A stretch of DNA of 64,000 bases from Flavobacteriales bacterium (lineage in GTDB: Bacteria; Bacteroidota; Bacteroidia; Flavobacteriales_F; PHOS-HE28): NCBI GenBank assembly GCA_019638115.1, contig JAHBUK010000002.1, forward strand, positions 627,867-691,866, read 5' to 3'. Both the position numbers and the translations under genes were made by a program. Below, in pieces: positions 8,176-16,824 of this stretch. The notes beneath the pieces are model-generated. The model was given only the letters and a program-made list of their open reading frames with translations, did no database searches and was not told the origin of the DNA. How positions within the stretch are numbered: the first letter of the stretch is position 1; each line of letters opens with the position of its first letter.

Positions 8176-9075
8176 ATGAAGGTCAGCCTCATCACCGTTT
8201 GCCGCAACGTGGCCCCCGTGATCCGGGAAACGCTGGACAGCATCCTGTCGCAGACGCACCCGGAGATCGAGCTGATCGTGATCGACGGCGCCAGCACCGA
8301 TGGCACGGTGGAGATCCTGCGGGAGTATGTGAAAGCTCCGCAGGTTATCCCAACGCAGGAGGCCCCCCTGCGGGCAAAGGGTGCCGCAGGGTCCGTTGCA
8401 GGAGGTCCGATGCCTATCGGACCTGCGGGGGGAGCGGACCCGGCCAATGTCTTGGACCCTTCCCGAGCGGAGTCGAGGGGAGGGCGCGGCATCGACATCC
8501 TCGTGAGCGAGCCCGACAAAGGCATCTACGACGCCATGAACAAGGGCCTGGCGCGCGCCACGGGCGAGGTGATCGGCTTCGTGAACGCGGGCGACCTGCT
8601 GATGACGCCCCAGAGCATCGCACAGGTGGTGGCGGCCTTCCAGCGCAGCCATGCCGATGCGGTCTATGGCGACATCATCATGGTGGACGAGAAGGACATC
8701 TACCGGGTGCACCGCACCTGGCTGAGCGGCACCTATCACCGCGCGAATTTCCGCAAGGGCTGGATGCCTCCGCACGTGGGCACCTTCATCCGCAAGAGCG
8801 TGTACGACCGCTTCGGCCATTTCAACACCACCCTGCGGATCGGGGCGGACTATGAGATCCTGCTGCGCTTCCTCTACAAGCACCAGGTGCCCACGGTACA
8901 CCTGCGCGAGGTGCTGGTGCGCTTCCGACTTGGCGGCATGAGCAACGGCAGCATCAAACACATCCTGAAGGCCAACCGCGAGGTGCGCGCCTCCTGGGGC
9001 ATCAACGGCCTGCAGGCCCCGCCGCTGCTGGTAACGCGCAAGCTGTGGAGCAAGGTGATGCAGTTCTTCCACTGA
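8176..9075 (+). CDS. Family 2 glycosyltransferase (WcaA-like) with a large in-frame insert
   Basis: A 299-residue GT-A glycosyltransferase, probably adding sugars to a surface polysaccharide. The nucleotide-sugar fold begins MKVSLITVCRN and has IDGASTDGT (36-44); the region SEPDKGIYDAMNKG (from 111) is typical of WcaA-like enzymes, with NAGD as the metal-binding segment. The ATG at 8176 is chosen because the domain starts there. Between EYVKAP and IDILVSEPDKG, where relatives have only a few residues, there are about 50 extra residues (54-105) rich in Gly/Pro/Ala, encoded by a hairpin-rich stretch. Whether activity survives is unknown, but the insert falls in a loop and the frame stays open. 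It ends 16 bases from the convergent parB. Confidence 0.85.
   Translation: MKVSLITVCRNVAPVIRETLDSILSQTHPEIELIVIDGASTDGTVEILREYVKAPQVIPTQEAPLRAKGAAGSVAGGPMPIGPAGGADPANVLDPSRAESRGGRGIDILVSEPDKGIYDAMNKGLARATGEVIGFVNAGDLLMTPQSIAQVVAAFQRSHADAVYGDIIMVDEKDIYRVHRTWLSGTYHRANFRKGWMPPHVGTFIRKSVYDRFGHFNTTLRIGADYEILLRFLYKHQVPTVHLREVLVRFRLGGMSNGSIKHILKANREVRASWGINGLQAPPLLVTRKLWSKVMQFFH
8335..8492. repeat. Hairpin-rich in-frame insertion in the glycosyltransferase gene
   Basis: The stretch contains CCCTGCGG (8366-8373) pairing with CCGCAGGG (8384-8391), and AGGTCCGAT (8403-8411) pairing with ATCGGACCT (8416-8424) across the 4-base loop GCCT. It then holds CGAGCGGAGTCGAG between C-rich and G-rich arms (about 8458-8483). 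The second hairpin has the same arm and loop size as the hairpins in hsdM and hsdR, though a different sequence. Limits are approximate and taken from where the protein departs from the family. Confidence 0.65.
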
Positions 9076-9091
9076 GACCGGCCGGGGCGGT

Positions 9092-9970
9092 CTACCCCAG
9101 CACGGCCAGGATGCGCTCCAACTCCTCGGCGTTCTTGAAGCCGATCTCGATCCGGCCCTTGCCTTCGGTGGTGCGCTTCACGGTGACCTTGCCGCCGATG
9201 CGCTCGGCCAGTCGCTTGGAGAGTTCCTTGTCCGGCCGTGCCACCGACTTGCTGCCGCTGGCAGTGGCGCGCGGGCCCACGCTGCGGGCGAGGTCCTCCA
9301 CCTGGCGCACGCTGAGCTGGCTTTCCACGATGCGGTGGTAGAGTTCCAGCTGCTTGGCGGGGTCGGCAATGGCGATGAGCGCACGGGCGTGGCCCATGCC
9401 GATGCTGCGCTGGCGCAGGCCGATCTGCACTTCCGGCGGCAGCTTCAGCAGGCGCAGGTAGTTGGTAACGGTGCTGCGGTCCTTGCCCACCTTCTCGCTG
9501 AGCTGCTCCTGGGTGAGCTTCACCTCATCGATGAGGCGCTGGAAGCTGATGGCCACCTCGATGGCATCGAGCTCCTCGCGCTGGATGTTCTCCACCAGCG
9601 CCATTTCCAGCATGGCCTCGTCGTTGGCGATGCGCACGTAGGCGGGCACTTCCGTGAGGCCGGCCAGCTGCGAGGCACGGAAACGCCGCTCGCCGCTGAT
9701 GAGCTGGTAGCGGTCGATGCCCACCTTGCGCACGGTGACGGGCTGGATGATGCCCAGCTCGCTGATGCTCTGGGCCAGTTCCGCCAGGGCCTCGTCGCTG
9801 AAGTGCGTGCGTGGCTGGAAGGGGTTCGGCTCGATGTGCGCGATGGCCAGCAGGTTGATGTTGCCGCTGGGGCGCGCGGGCGCGGAGGCCATGTCGGAGC
9901 GCACGATGGTATCGCTTCCGGGCTCGTCCAACAGGGCGCTCAATCCGCGGCCTAATCCTTTCTTCTTCAT
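9092..9970 (-). CDS. parB: Chromosome partition protein ParB
   Basis: A 292-residue ParB/Spo0J protein that binds parS sites and loads onto the origin region. It starts KKKGLGRGLSALL, typical of chromosomal ParB, then has the CTPase/ParB core (IEPNPFQPR, ISGERRFRASQLAG) at about 45-130, a helix-turn-helix region (QEQLSEKVGKDRSTVTNYLRLLKLP) at about 150-180, and a C-terminal dimerisation tail ending ELERILAVLG. It overlaps parA by four bases (ATGA). No parS-like TGTTTCACGTGAAACA was found in this window. Confidence 0.95.
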   Translation of the reverse strand: MKKKGLGRGLSALLDEPGSDTIVRSDMASAPARPSGNINLLAIAHIEPNPFQPRTHFSDEALAELAQSISELGIIQPVTVRKVGIDRYQLISGERRFRASQLAGLTEVPAYVRIANDEAMLEMALVENIQREELDAIEVAISFQRLIDEVKLTQEQLSEKVGKDRSTVTNYLRLLKLPPEVQIGLRQRSIGMGHARALIAIADPAKQLELYHRIVESQLSVRQVEDLARSVGPRATASGSKSVARPDKELSKRLAERIGGKVTVKRTTEGKGRIEIGFKNAEELERILAVLG

Positions 9971-10782
9971 GGGTTCTCTTCAATGGCAATGGTGCGCTCG
10001 CTGTCCGGGATGCGGGTGAGGCTGTTCTTCTGCAGGATCTCGCGGGCCAGGTTCAGGTAGTTCACGGCGCCTTTGCTGCTGGCATCGTGCATGATGATGG
10101 TCTGCCCGTGGCTGGGTGCTTCGCCCAGGGCCACGTTGCGGTGGATGACGGTATCGAACACCAGTTGCTGGAAGTGGGTCTTCACCTCTTCCACCACCTG
10201 GTTGGCCAGGCGCAGGCGGCTGTCGTACATGGTGAGCAGCATGCCTTCGATCATCAACTCGGGGTTGAGGCGCTGTTGCACGATCTTGATGGTGTTGAGC
10301 AGTTTGCCCAGGCCCTCCAGGGCGAAGTACTCGCACTGCACGGGCACGATCACGCTGTCGGCACAGGTGAGGCTGTTCACCGTTACCAGGCCCAGGGAGG
10401 GGGAGCAGTCGATGATGATGAAGTCGTACTGATCGCGCAGGGGCTCCAGCACACGCTTCATCTGGTATTCCCGCTCGGGCATGTCGATCATCTCGATCTC
10501 GGCACCCACCAGATCGATGTGGCCCGGCAGCAGGTCCATGTTGGGGTTGTCCGTGCTAACGATGACCTCGCTGGCCGGGGTGTTGTTGATGATGCACTCG
10601 TAGATGCTGGCCTTCACCTCGCGGGGATCGTGGCCGGTGCCGCTGGTGGCGTTGGCCTGGGGGTCGGCATCCACCAGCAGGGTGCGGCGCTCCAGCACGC
10701 CCAGGCTGGCGGCCAGGTTGATGGCGGAGGTGGTCTTGCCCACGCCGCCTTTCTGGTTCACGATGGAAATGATCTTGGCCAT
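9967..10782 (-). CDS. parA: Chromosome partition ATPase ParA (Soj)
   Basis: A 271-residue ParA/Soj ATPase that works with ParB in chromosome segregation. The deviant Walker A KGGVGKTT (residues 11-18), DADPQANAT, and IDCSPSLGLVT are all present; there is no N-terminal DNA-binding extension, as expected for the chromosomal type. It is the first gene of the parA-parB pair. The upstream 89 bases before the next gene show no clear promoter element. Confidence 0.96.
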   Translation of the reverse strand: MAKIISIVNQKGGVGKTTSAINLAASLGVLERRTLLVDADPQANATSGTGHDPREVKASIYECIINNTPASEVIVSTDNPNMDLLPGHIDLVGAEIEMIDMPEREYQMKRVLEPLRDQYDFIIIDCSPSLGLVTVNSLTCADSVIVPVQCEYFALEGLGKLLNTIKIVQQRLNPELMIEGMLLTMYDSRLRLANQVVEEVKTHFQQLVFDTVIHRNVALGEAPSHGQTIIMHDASSKGAVNYLNLAREILQKNSLTRIPDSERTIAIEENP

Positions 10783-10871
10783 GGTCGGGCTTCTTTGGGG
10801 ATAGGGTTGGGGCGCGTGCTTCGATATCGCTTCGACTTCGCTAAGCGTGATGCGTCCTTACGGTAGTTCGT

Positions 10872-11549
10872 TCAGATGGTGATGCGCTCGCCGATGGCGG
10901 GCAGGAGCAGGGTTAGACCGGCCTTGGCGAAAGTGGCCTTGGCCTGTTCGGTATCGATGGTGATGGGCGGGAAGGTGTTGTAGTGCATGCCCACCACGGT
11001 CTTCACGCCCATGAGTTGTGCGGCTTCCACCGCATCGTCCACGCCCATGGTGAAGTGGTCGCCGATGGGCAGGCAGGCGAATTTCAGGGCATGGCGCTTC
11101 AGCAGTTGCATGTCCATGGTCAGGGCGGTATCGCCGGCATGGTGGAAAGCCCCTTCGGGCCCGCTCACCACGAAACCGCCGGGATTGCCGCCGTAGCTGC
11201 CATCGGGCAGTTCGCTGCTGTGTATGGCGTTCACGTACTTGATGCGCAGCTGGCCCACGGTGGTGGCACCGCCGATATTCATGCCCACACCCTTGTCGAT
11301 GCCCTTCTTGCCGTACCAGGTAACGATCTCGTAGTTGCTGAAAAGCGTGGCACCGGTGCGCTTCAGGATGGCTTCTGCATCCAGCACGTGGTCGCCGTGG
11401 CCGTGGGTGAGCAGCACCAGGTCCGCTTCAACAGTGGCGGGATCGATGTGCTTGGCCAAGGTATTGCCGCTGATGAAGGGGTCGATGAGGATCTTGCTGC
11501 CGCTGGTCTCCACCAGCATGCAACTGTGACCGAGGTAGGTGAGGTGCAT
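10872..11549 (-). CDS. UPF0173-type metal-dependent hydrolase
   Basis: A 225-residue metallo-beta-lactamase-fold hydrolase of the UPF0173 family, whose natural substrate is not established. The metal motif THGHGDHVLD is at about 48-57, HHAGDTALTMDM and a C-terminal GMHYNTFPPI complete the site. The ATG at 11549 gives MHLTYLGHSC, the usual family start and length; an upstream in-frame ATG (11582) would add 11 residues. It precedes parA on the same strand by 89 bases, so co-transcription is possible. Confidence 0.88.
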   Translation of the reverse strand: MHLTYLGHSCMLVETSGSKILIDPFISGNTLAKHIDPATVEADLVLLTHGHGDHVLDAEAILKRTGATLFSNYEIVTWYGKKGIDKGVGMNIGGATTVGQLRIKYVNAIHSSELPDGSYGGNPGGFVVSGPEGAFHHAGDTALTMDMQLLKRHALKFACLPIGDHFTMGVDDAVEAAQLMGVKTVVGMHYNTFPPITIDTEQAKATFAKAGLTLLLPAIGERITI

Positions 11550-11713
11550 GGTTCCGGGTGCATCACCGAAGCGTTGGGTCAACGACTACGGTGCGTTCAC
11601 AAAGTACCGGCGAAGGAGTTGCTCCGCGGTGTTGATAAGATCCAGAGTTTTGAACAAAGCGCAGCTACTTACCCGCAATTGGGGGAAGCTACGGTGGAGA
11701 ATGGAAGGCTTCC

Positions 11714-12061
11714 TCAGATGTCCTTGCGGTCCAGGTCCTCGAAATTCACATCCGTGAAGGAGGAGGGACCGTTGTCAAGCTCCTGTGCGCCTTTTGCAGC
11801 ATCGTTGCCACCGCTACCACGCAGCCGATCGATCTCGCCGATGGCATCGTGCAGGCCATCGAGGAACTTGTCGAAATCCTCCTTGTACAGGAAGACCTTG
11901 TGCTTGTCGTAATGCGCCGTGCCGTCGGCGTTCGTGTGCTTCTTGCTTTCCGTGATGGTGAGGTAGAGATCACCCGCCCGGGTGCTCTTCACATCAAAGA
12001 AATAGGTCCGCTTTCCGGCCCTTACGGCCTTGGAATAGACATCCTCGCGATCGTCCGTCAT
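11714..12061 (-). CDS. DUF3276 family protein (PUR-type nucleic-acid binding)
   Basis: A 115-residue member of DUF3276, a Bacteroidota/spirochaete family with a PUR-alpha-like fold expected to bind single-stranded DNA or RNA. Visible family features are the start DDREDVYSKAVRAGKRTYFFDVK, DLYLTITESKK and HKVFLYKEDFDKFLDGLHDAI. The acidic tail (SFTDVNFEDLDRKD) is also typical. The ATG at 12061 is chosen because homology starts there; 12100 is an alternative. A TATATTTG promoter lies 36 bases upstream. Confidence 0.85.
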   Translation of the reverse strand: MTDDREDVYSKAVRAGKRTYFFDVKSTRAGDLYLTITESKKHTNADGTAHYDKHKVFLYKEDFDKFLDGLHDAIGEIDRLRGSGGNDAAKGAQELDNGPSSFTDVNFEDLDRKDI

Positions 12062-12097
12062 GCGGCTTTGGACCCGCTTGGTATGGGTCCAGCGTTC

Positions 12098-12127
12098 CAA
12101 ATATAGACGCTAACCGCAAAGGTGCAA
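12098..12127 (-). promoter_or_regulatory. Bacteroidota-type promoter for the DUF3276 gene
   Basis: On the minus strand, TTG (12127-12125) is followed after 19 bases by TATATTTG (12105-12098), matching the Bacteroidota consensus TTG-N19-TAnnTTTG. The predicted start lies about 30 bases before the ATG. Confidence 0.65.
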
Positions 12128-12165
12128 GTCCCGCCCGCGCTTCGGGCCTGGCGAACAGGGGGTGC

Positions 12166-14055
12166 TCAACTGCGCAATTCGTCGCGTGCCTCCTCCAGCA
12201 ACTGCTCGGCATGCATGGCCGCATACAGTCCATTGAGGCTCAGCAACCGGGCATGATCACCCTGCTCGGCGATGCGCCCACCTTCCAGCACCAGGATGTG
12301 GTCCGCATCGCGTACGGTGCTCACACGGTGGCTGATCAGCACCGTGGTACGCCCGGCCATCACGGACTTCAACTCGCGCAGTATGGCTTCCTCCGTGGCG
12401 GTATCCACCGCGCTCAAGGCATCGTCGAATACCAGTATGCGCGGCCTGCGCACAATGGCCCGGGCGATGCTTACGCGCTGTTTCTGCCCACCGCTCAGCG
12501 TTACGCCGCGCTCTCCCAACAGGGTCTCGTAGCGCTGCGGGAAATCCATGATGTTCTCGTGTACCTGGGCCGCGCGGGCGGCATCGCGCACGCGTTCATC
12601 CAGGTCGTCGGAAGGGTCCAGGCTGAAAGCGATGTTGTTGCGGATGCTGTCGCTGAAGAGGAAGACATCCTGCGGCACCACCCCGAGGCGGCTCCGCAGC
12701 ACATCAAGGCGGATGCGGCGGATGGGCACCCCATCGATGCGCACTTCGCCAGCGGATACATCGTGCAGGCGGCCGATCAGGTCCACCAAGGTGCTCTTGC
12801 CGGAGCCGGTGTGGCCCACGATGGCCAGGGTGCTGCCCGCCGGCACGTGGAAGGAAACGTCGCTGAGCGCCTGGATGCCGGTATCGGGATAGGTGAAGGA
12901 GACCCGGTCGAAGGTGATGGCGCCCTGCACATCGCGCAGCTCATCACCCTCGGCCACCACGTTGGGCTTGCTGTCCAGGAACTCGTTGATGCGCTGCATG
13001 CTCACGGAGGCCTGCTGGATGAGTGAGGTGACCCAGCCCACCGAGGCGAAGGGCCAGGTGAGCATGTTCACGTAGATCACGAACTCGGCGATCACCCCCA
13101 CGGTAACGGTGGGGTCGCCCTGGATGAGCTTGAGGGTGCCGATGAAGATGGTGAGCACGGTGCTCAGTCCGATGAGCAGCATGATGGCCGGCATGAAGAG
13201 GGCATCCACACGCGCTTGGTCCAGCCGCCTTTCGCGGTAGGCAGTGGTGGCCGCATCGAAACGCTCGATCGCCATACCCTCCTTGGCATAGGACTTCAGC
13301 ACGCGGATGCCGCTGAAGGCCTCCTGGGCCATGGTGCTGAGCTGGCTCTGCTGCTCCTGCACGGCCATGCTGCGCCGGTTGATGACCTCGCTCACGTAGT
13401 AGATGGCCACGCTCATGATGGGCAGCGGGGCCAGGGTCCAGAGGGTCAGCTCCAGGTTCTTGTTGAGCATGAAGCCGATGCAGAGCACGAAGAGCACCAC
13501 CAGGTTGATGGTGTACATCACGGCGGGGCCGAGGTACATGCGCACCTTGCCCACGTCCTCGCTGATGCGGTTCATCATGTCGCCCGTGCTGTTGCGCTTG
13601 TAGAAGGCCCGGTCCAGCTCCTGGTAGTGCGCATAGATCCGGTTCTTCATGTCGTACTCGATCAGGCGGCTCACCACGATGATGGTCTGGCGCATGAGGA
13701 ACATGAAGAAACCCTTCAGCAGGGCGAATGCCAGGAAGAGCAACGCCAGGATGCCGGCTGCCCAGGCTACGGTGGTGCGCACCGCGCCCTCGCTGCCAAG
13801 GTCGTTCATGCGCGCCTGCAGGTCGATGCCGGTCCAGCTCACCCATTGGGTGATGAGCGGGGGCACGTCCAGGTGGCGTTCCTGCACGGGGACTTCCGCT
13901 TGGGCCAGGCCTTTCTTGATGAGGTCGATGGCCGCACTGACCACCTGCGGCGAATAGACGGCGAACAGGTTGCTGAGCACGATGAACACGATGCCCAGCA
14001 GCAGGTGCCAGCGGTACTTGGCGAAATAGGGATTGAGCTTGAGGAGCGGTCGCAT
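12166..14055 (-). CDS. MsbA-type ABC exporter (fused permease and ATPase)
   Basis: A 629-residue half-transporter that should work as a homodimer in the inner membrane, exporting a lipid or hydrophobic compound; the substrate is unknown. The membrane part (about 1-340) has six likely helices, beginning with WHLLLGIVFIVLSNLFAVY. The ATPase part has Walker A GHTGSGKST, a Q-loop VVPQDVFLFSD, the signature LSGGQKQR and Walker B ILVFDDALSAVD followed by the switch ISHR. A loop of about 50 residues (58-105) after the first helix is longer than usual. It is divergent from leucine dehydrogenase; both have a promoter in the gap. Confidence 0.93.
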   Translation of the reverse strand: MRPLLKLNPYFAKYRWHLLLGIVFIVLSNLFAVYSPQVVSAAIDLIKKGLAQAEVPVQERHLDVPPLITQWVSWTGIDLQARMNDLGSEGAVRTTVAWAAGILALLFLAFALLKGFFMFLMRQTIIVVSRLIEYDMKNRIYAHYQELDRAFYKRNSTGDMMNRISEDVGKVRMYLGPAVMYTINLVVLFVLCIGFMLNKNLELTLWTLAPLPIMSVAIYYVSEVINRRSMAVQEQQSQLSTMAQEAFSGIRVLKSYAKEGMAIERFDAATTAYRERRLDQARVDALFMPAIMLLIGLSTVLTIFIGTLKLIQGDPTVTVGVIAEFVIYVNMLTWPFASVGWVTSLIQQASVSMQRINEFLDSKPNVVAEGDELRDVQGAITFDRVSFTYPDTGIQALSDVSFHVPAGSTLAIVGHTGSGKSTLVDLIGRLHDVSAGEVRIDGVPIRRIRLDVLRSRLGVVPQDVFLFSDSIRNNIAFSLDPSDDLDERVRDAARAAQVHENIMDFPQRYETLLGERGVTLSGGQKQRVSIARAIVRRPRILVFDDALSAVDTATEEAILRELKSVMAGRTTVLISHRVSTVRDADHILVLEGGRIAEQGDHARLLSLNGLYAAMHAEQLLEEARDELRS

Positions 14056-14074
14056 GCGGGGGAGGGGAACTTCC

Positions 14075-14082
14075 TACTTTTG
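14075..14082 (+). promoter_or_regulatory. TAnnTTTG -7 element upstream of leucine dehydrogenase
   Basis: TACTTTTG on the plus strand matches the Bacteroidota -7 consensus. No clear -33 TTG was found. It would give a leader of about 130 bases before the gene at 14215. Confidence 0.45.
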
Positions 14083-14124
14083 CCCCCGCCTGCCAGAGGT
14101 AGCGACCCCTAAGTGGAAGCGCAG

Positions 14125-14132
14125 CAAAGGTA
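14125..14132 (-). promoter_or_regulatory. TAnnTTTG -7 element upstream of the ABC exporter
   Basis: TACCTTTG on the minus strand, 69 bases before the exporter ATG, matches the -7 consensus. The -33 part is weak. Together with the plus-strand element at 14075 it gives face-to-face promoters in one intergenic gap. Confidence 0.5.
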
Positions 14133-14214
14133 GGTGCGGGGGAGAGGTGGACAGGAACCCGTTACCACGCCCCCCGTATCGCACAAGCCTCCACCACTGC
14201 AATCAAGGACCCCA

Positions 14215-15312
14215 ATGGCAACCAGCACTTTGCCCGTCACCGAACAGCTCGTTCTGTCCCGCATGGAGAAATACGACCACGAAGAGGTCCTGTTCTGCCA
14301 TGATCGCACCACCGGCCTGAAGGCCATCATCGCCATCCACAACACCACCCTGGGCCCGGCCTTGGGTGGCACCCGCATGTGGCCCTACCAGAACGAGGCT
14401 GAAGCCTTGCACGATGTGCTGCGCCTGAGCCGCGGCATGACCTACAAGAGCGCGCTGGCCGGCCTGGACCTGGGCGGTGGTAAAGCCGTCATCATTGGTG
14501 ATGCACGCACGCAAAAGACCGAGGCCATGTTCCGCCGGTTCGGCCGGTTCGTGGACAGCCTCAACGGGCGCTACATCACCGCCGAGGACGTGGGCATGAG
14601 CACCACCGAGATGGTGAACATCCGCAAGGAGACCAGCAACGTGGCCGGCCTGCCCGAAGAAATGGGAGGCAGTGGCGACCCCAGCCCGGTCACCGCCTAC
14701 GGGGTGTACGTGGGCATGAAAGCCGCTGCGAAAACAGCCTACGGAAGCGATGACCTCAAGGGCCGCAAAGTTTCCATACAAGGAGCGGGCAACGTGGGCC
14801 ATGCCTTGGTGGGCCACTTGGTGAAGGAGGGTGCCGAAGTGTTCCTCACGGACATCCACCCCGAGAAGCTCGATGCCATCAAGCGTGAATTCCCGGCGGT
14901 GAACCTGGTGGCCCCCGAAGCCATCTACGACCTTGACGTGGACATCTACTCACCCTGTGCGCTGGGCGCCACGGTGAACGATGACACCCTGAAGCGCTTG
15001 AAGTGCAGCGTGATCGCCGGTGCCGCCAATAACCAGCTGGCCAACGAGGAACTGCATGGCAAGGCGGTCATGGAGAAGGGCATTCTGTATGCGCCCGATT
15101 TCCTGATCAACGCCGGTGGCATCATCAATTGTGCTTGGGAGCGCAAGGGCTACAACCGCCAGGCTGCCATGAACCAGACCGAGGAGATCTACAATACGGC
15201 ACTGCGCATCTTCAAGGCCAGTGCGGACCTTGGCATACCCACCTTCCTGGCTGCGAACCAGGCCGCTGAGCACCGTGTCAGCAGCATGCGCGACGCTGGT
15301 CTTCGTTTCTGA
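14215..15312 (+). CDS. Leucine (branched-chain amino acid) dehydrogenase
   Basis: A 365-residue Glu/Leu/Phe/Val dehydrogenase, the NAD-linked oxidative deamination step for leucine, valine and isoleucine. Substrate-side motifs GPALGGTRMWPY and GLDLGGGKAVIIG (with the catalytic Lys in GGGK) are in the first 100 residues; the NAD fold has GAGNVG, and ANNQLAN and PDFLINAGGIINCAWE follow. The length is that of leucine dehydrogenase, shorter than glutamate dehydrogenases. The ATG at 14215 gives the family start; an upstream GTG-free extension in frame looks non-coding. nusB starts nine bases after its stop. Confidence 0.93.
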   Translation: MATSTLPVTEQLVLSRMEKYDHEEVLFCHDRTTGLKAIIAIHNTTLGPALGGTRMWPYQNEAEALHDVLRLSRGMTYKSALAGLDLGGGKAVIIGDARTQKTEAMFRRFGRFVDSLNGRYITAEDVGMSTTEMVNIRKETSNVAGLPEEMGGSGDPSPVTAYGVYVGMKAAAKTAYGSDDLKGRKVSIQGAGNVGHALVGHLVKEGAEVFLTDIHPEKLDAIKREFPAVNLVAPEAIYDLDVDIYSPCALGATVNDDTLKRLKCSVIAGAANNQLANEELHGKAVMEKGILYAPDFLINAGGIINCAWERKGYNRQAAMNQTEEIYNTALRIFKASADLGIPTFLAANQAAEHRVSSMRDAGLRF

Positions 15313-15321
15313 GCCCTCCAT

Positions 15322-16272
15322 ATGCTGAACCGCCGCTTCCTTCGGATCAAGGTCTACCATGCGCTCTATGCCTTCTGGCAGGGAGACGATGCCAGTGCCG
15401 CCCGTATCGAGAAAGAACTCTTCAATGCGATAGACCGCACCTTCGACCTCTACTTGGGGCTGCTGCTCACCTTCGCAGAGATCAGGCATGTGGCCGAATT
15501 GCGCTTGGAGGACAGGGCGCGCAAGCACATGCCAACGGAGTCCGACCTGAACCCCGACCGCCGTTTTGTGGATATGCCCCTGCTGGTCCGGCTGGCCACC
15601 AGTGAGCGTCTGATGACCGAATGCTCCGCCCGCAGGGTGAGTTGGGTGGGAGAGAAGGAACTATTCACCAAGATCCACCGCGAGGTGATCAATAGTGAGG
15701 CATACCTGGCCTACATGGCAGAGGAGCGACCAAGCTTCAAAAAGGACCAGGCATTCCTCATTCAGCTCTTCGATCGCCACATCGCCAACAACGAAATGCT
15801 GCAGGACATCTTCGAGGGACGCAGCATACATTGGATGGAGGAGCTGGACATTGCGGCCACCATGGTGAAGCGGATGATGGAGACCATGCGCGAGACCGAT
15901 ACGGGCGACCTGACCCTCACCGAACTGGAGCGGGGGTCCGTAGAGGAACGGGAATTCGTGACAACACTCTTCCGAAAGAGCATTGCACAAGGCGAAGAGC
16001 ACGAGACCGCCATTGCCGAAAAAGCCAGCAACTGGGAAAGCGATCGGATCGCACTGAGCGATATGATCCTGATGAAGATGGCCCTGTCGGAGGCTCGTGT
16101 GTTCGATCAGATACCGGTGAAGGTCACCCTGAACGAATACATCGAAGTGGCCAAGGCCTATAGCACGCCGAAAAGCAAGAACTTCATAAACGGTGTGCTG
16201 GACAAGCTCTTCGCGGAAATGCGCACCGATGGCCGCATCCGCAAGGTGGGCCGTGGCCTGTTGGAAACCTGA
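15322..16272 (+). CDS. nusB: Transcription antitermination factor NusB, long Bacteroidota form
   Basis: A 316-residue NusB-type protein, acting with NusE/S10 on boxA of ribosomal RNA transcripts. The start MLNRRFLRIKVYHALYAF and the C-terminal NusB core (SDRIALSDMILMKMALSEA, then VTLNEYIEVAKAYSTPKSKNFINGVLD, split here by family knowledge) are clear. Classical NusB has about 140 residues; the longer form with an N-terminal helical extension is usual in this phylum. It opens the block nusB-DUF1573-yajC-coaE, whose short gaps suggest one operon. Confidence 0.93.
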   Translation: MLNRRFLRIKVYHALYAFWQGDDASAARIEKELFNAIDRTFDLYLGLLLTFAEIRHVAELRLEDRARKHMPTESDLNPDRRFVDMPLLVRLATSERLMTECSARRVSWVGEKELFTKIHREVINSEAYLAYMAEERPSFKKDQAFLIQLFDRHIANNEMLQDIFEGRSIHWMEELDIAATMVKRMMETMRETDTGDLTLTELERGSVEEREFVTTLFRKSIAQGEEHETAIAEKASNWESDRIALSDMILMKMALSEARVFDQIPVKVTLNEYIEVAKAYSTPKSKNFINGVLDKLFAEMRTDGRIRKVGRGLLET

Positions 16273-16286
16273 ACCGAAGGGATGCC

Positions 16287-16802
16287 ATGAGAACACTTCG
16301 CCCCATGATCCGCATGTCCAAAGGAACAATGGCCGTGCTGCTGCTGCCATTGACCATGACCTTTGGATGCCGGCTGACCGACCATACCGAATCAGCGGAG
16401 AACATCGGCCCTGAAGCCATCGGACACTCCGCTTCCGGGTATGAACGAGTGGATAGCGACGACCGCCCGGCGATCGCATTCGCTGAGTTGGAACACAACT
16501 ACGGCAAAGTGGTGCAGGGCACCAAAGTGGAGCACACCTTCACCTTCCGCAATTCAGGAGGAAGCCCCTTGGTGCTGAGCGATGTGCGCGGCTCTTGCGG
16601 CTGCACCGTAGGCAAGGACTGGCCGCGCCATCCGATAAAACCCGGTGAGAAAGCCAGCATTCTGGTGGCTTTCGACACCAATGGCCGCAGTGGCCTGGAG
16701 CACAAGACCGTTACCGTGGTGGCCAATACCACACCGCCCACCACGGTGCTTTCCCTGCGTGGCGAGGTGATCGGCCCCGCCAACGTGGCCCCCATTGAAT
16801 GA
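16287..16802 (+). CDS. DUF1573 lipoprotein
   Basis: A 171-residue protein with one DUF1573 domain (an immunoglobulin-like fold of unknown role). After a short basic N-terminus there is a hydrophobic segment ending LTMTFGC, a plausible lipobox with Cys 28. The family motifs HNYGKVVQGTKVEHTFTF, GSCGCTVGKDWP and VAFDTNGRSG follow. In Bacteroidota it commonly lies between nusB and yajC, as here. It is probably a periplasm-facing lipoprotein. Confidence 0.88.
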   Translation: MRTLRPMIRMSKGTMAVLLLPLTMTFGCRLTDHTESAENIGPEAIGHSASGYERVDSDDRPAIAFAELEHNYGKVVQGTKVEHTFTFRNSGGSPLVLSDVRGSCGCTVGKDWPRHPIKPGEKASILVAFDTNGRSGLEHKTVTVVANTTPPTTVLSLRGEVIGPANVAPIE

Positions 16803-16824
16803 CCTTAGACCGAACAACAGAACA

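Noticed and set aside
9092-10871. A parS site close to parAB
   Set aside because: CACGTG cores in the window were checked by eye and none had the TGTTTCACGTGAAACA arms.
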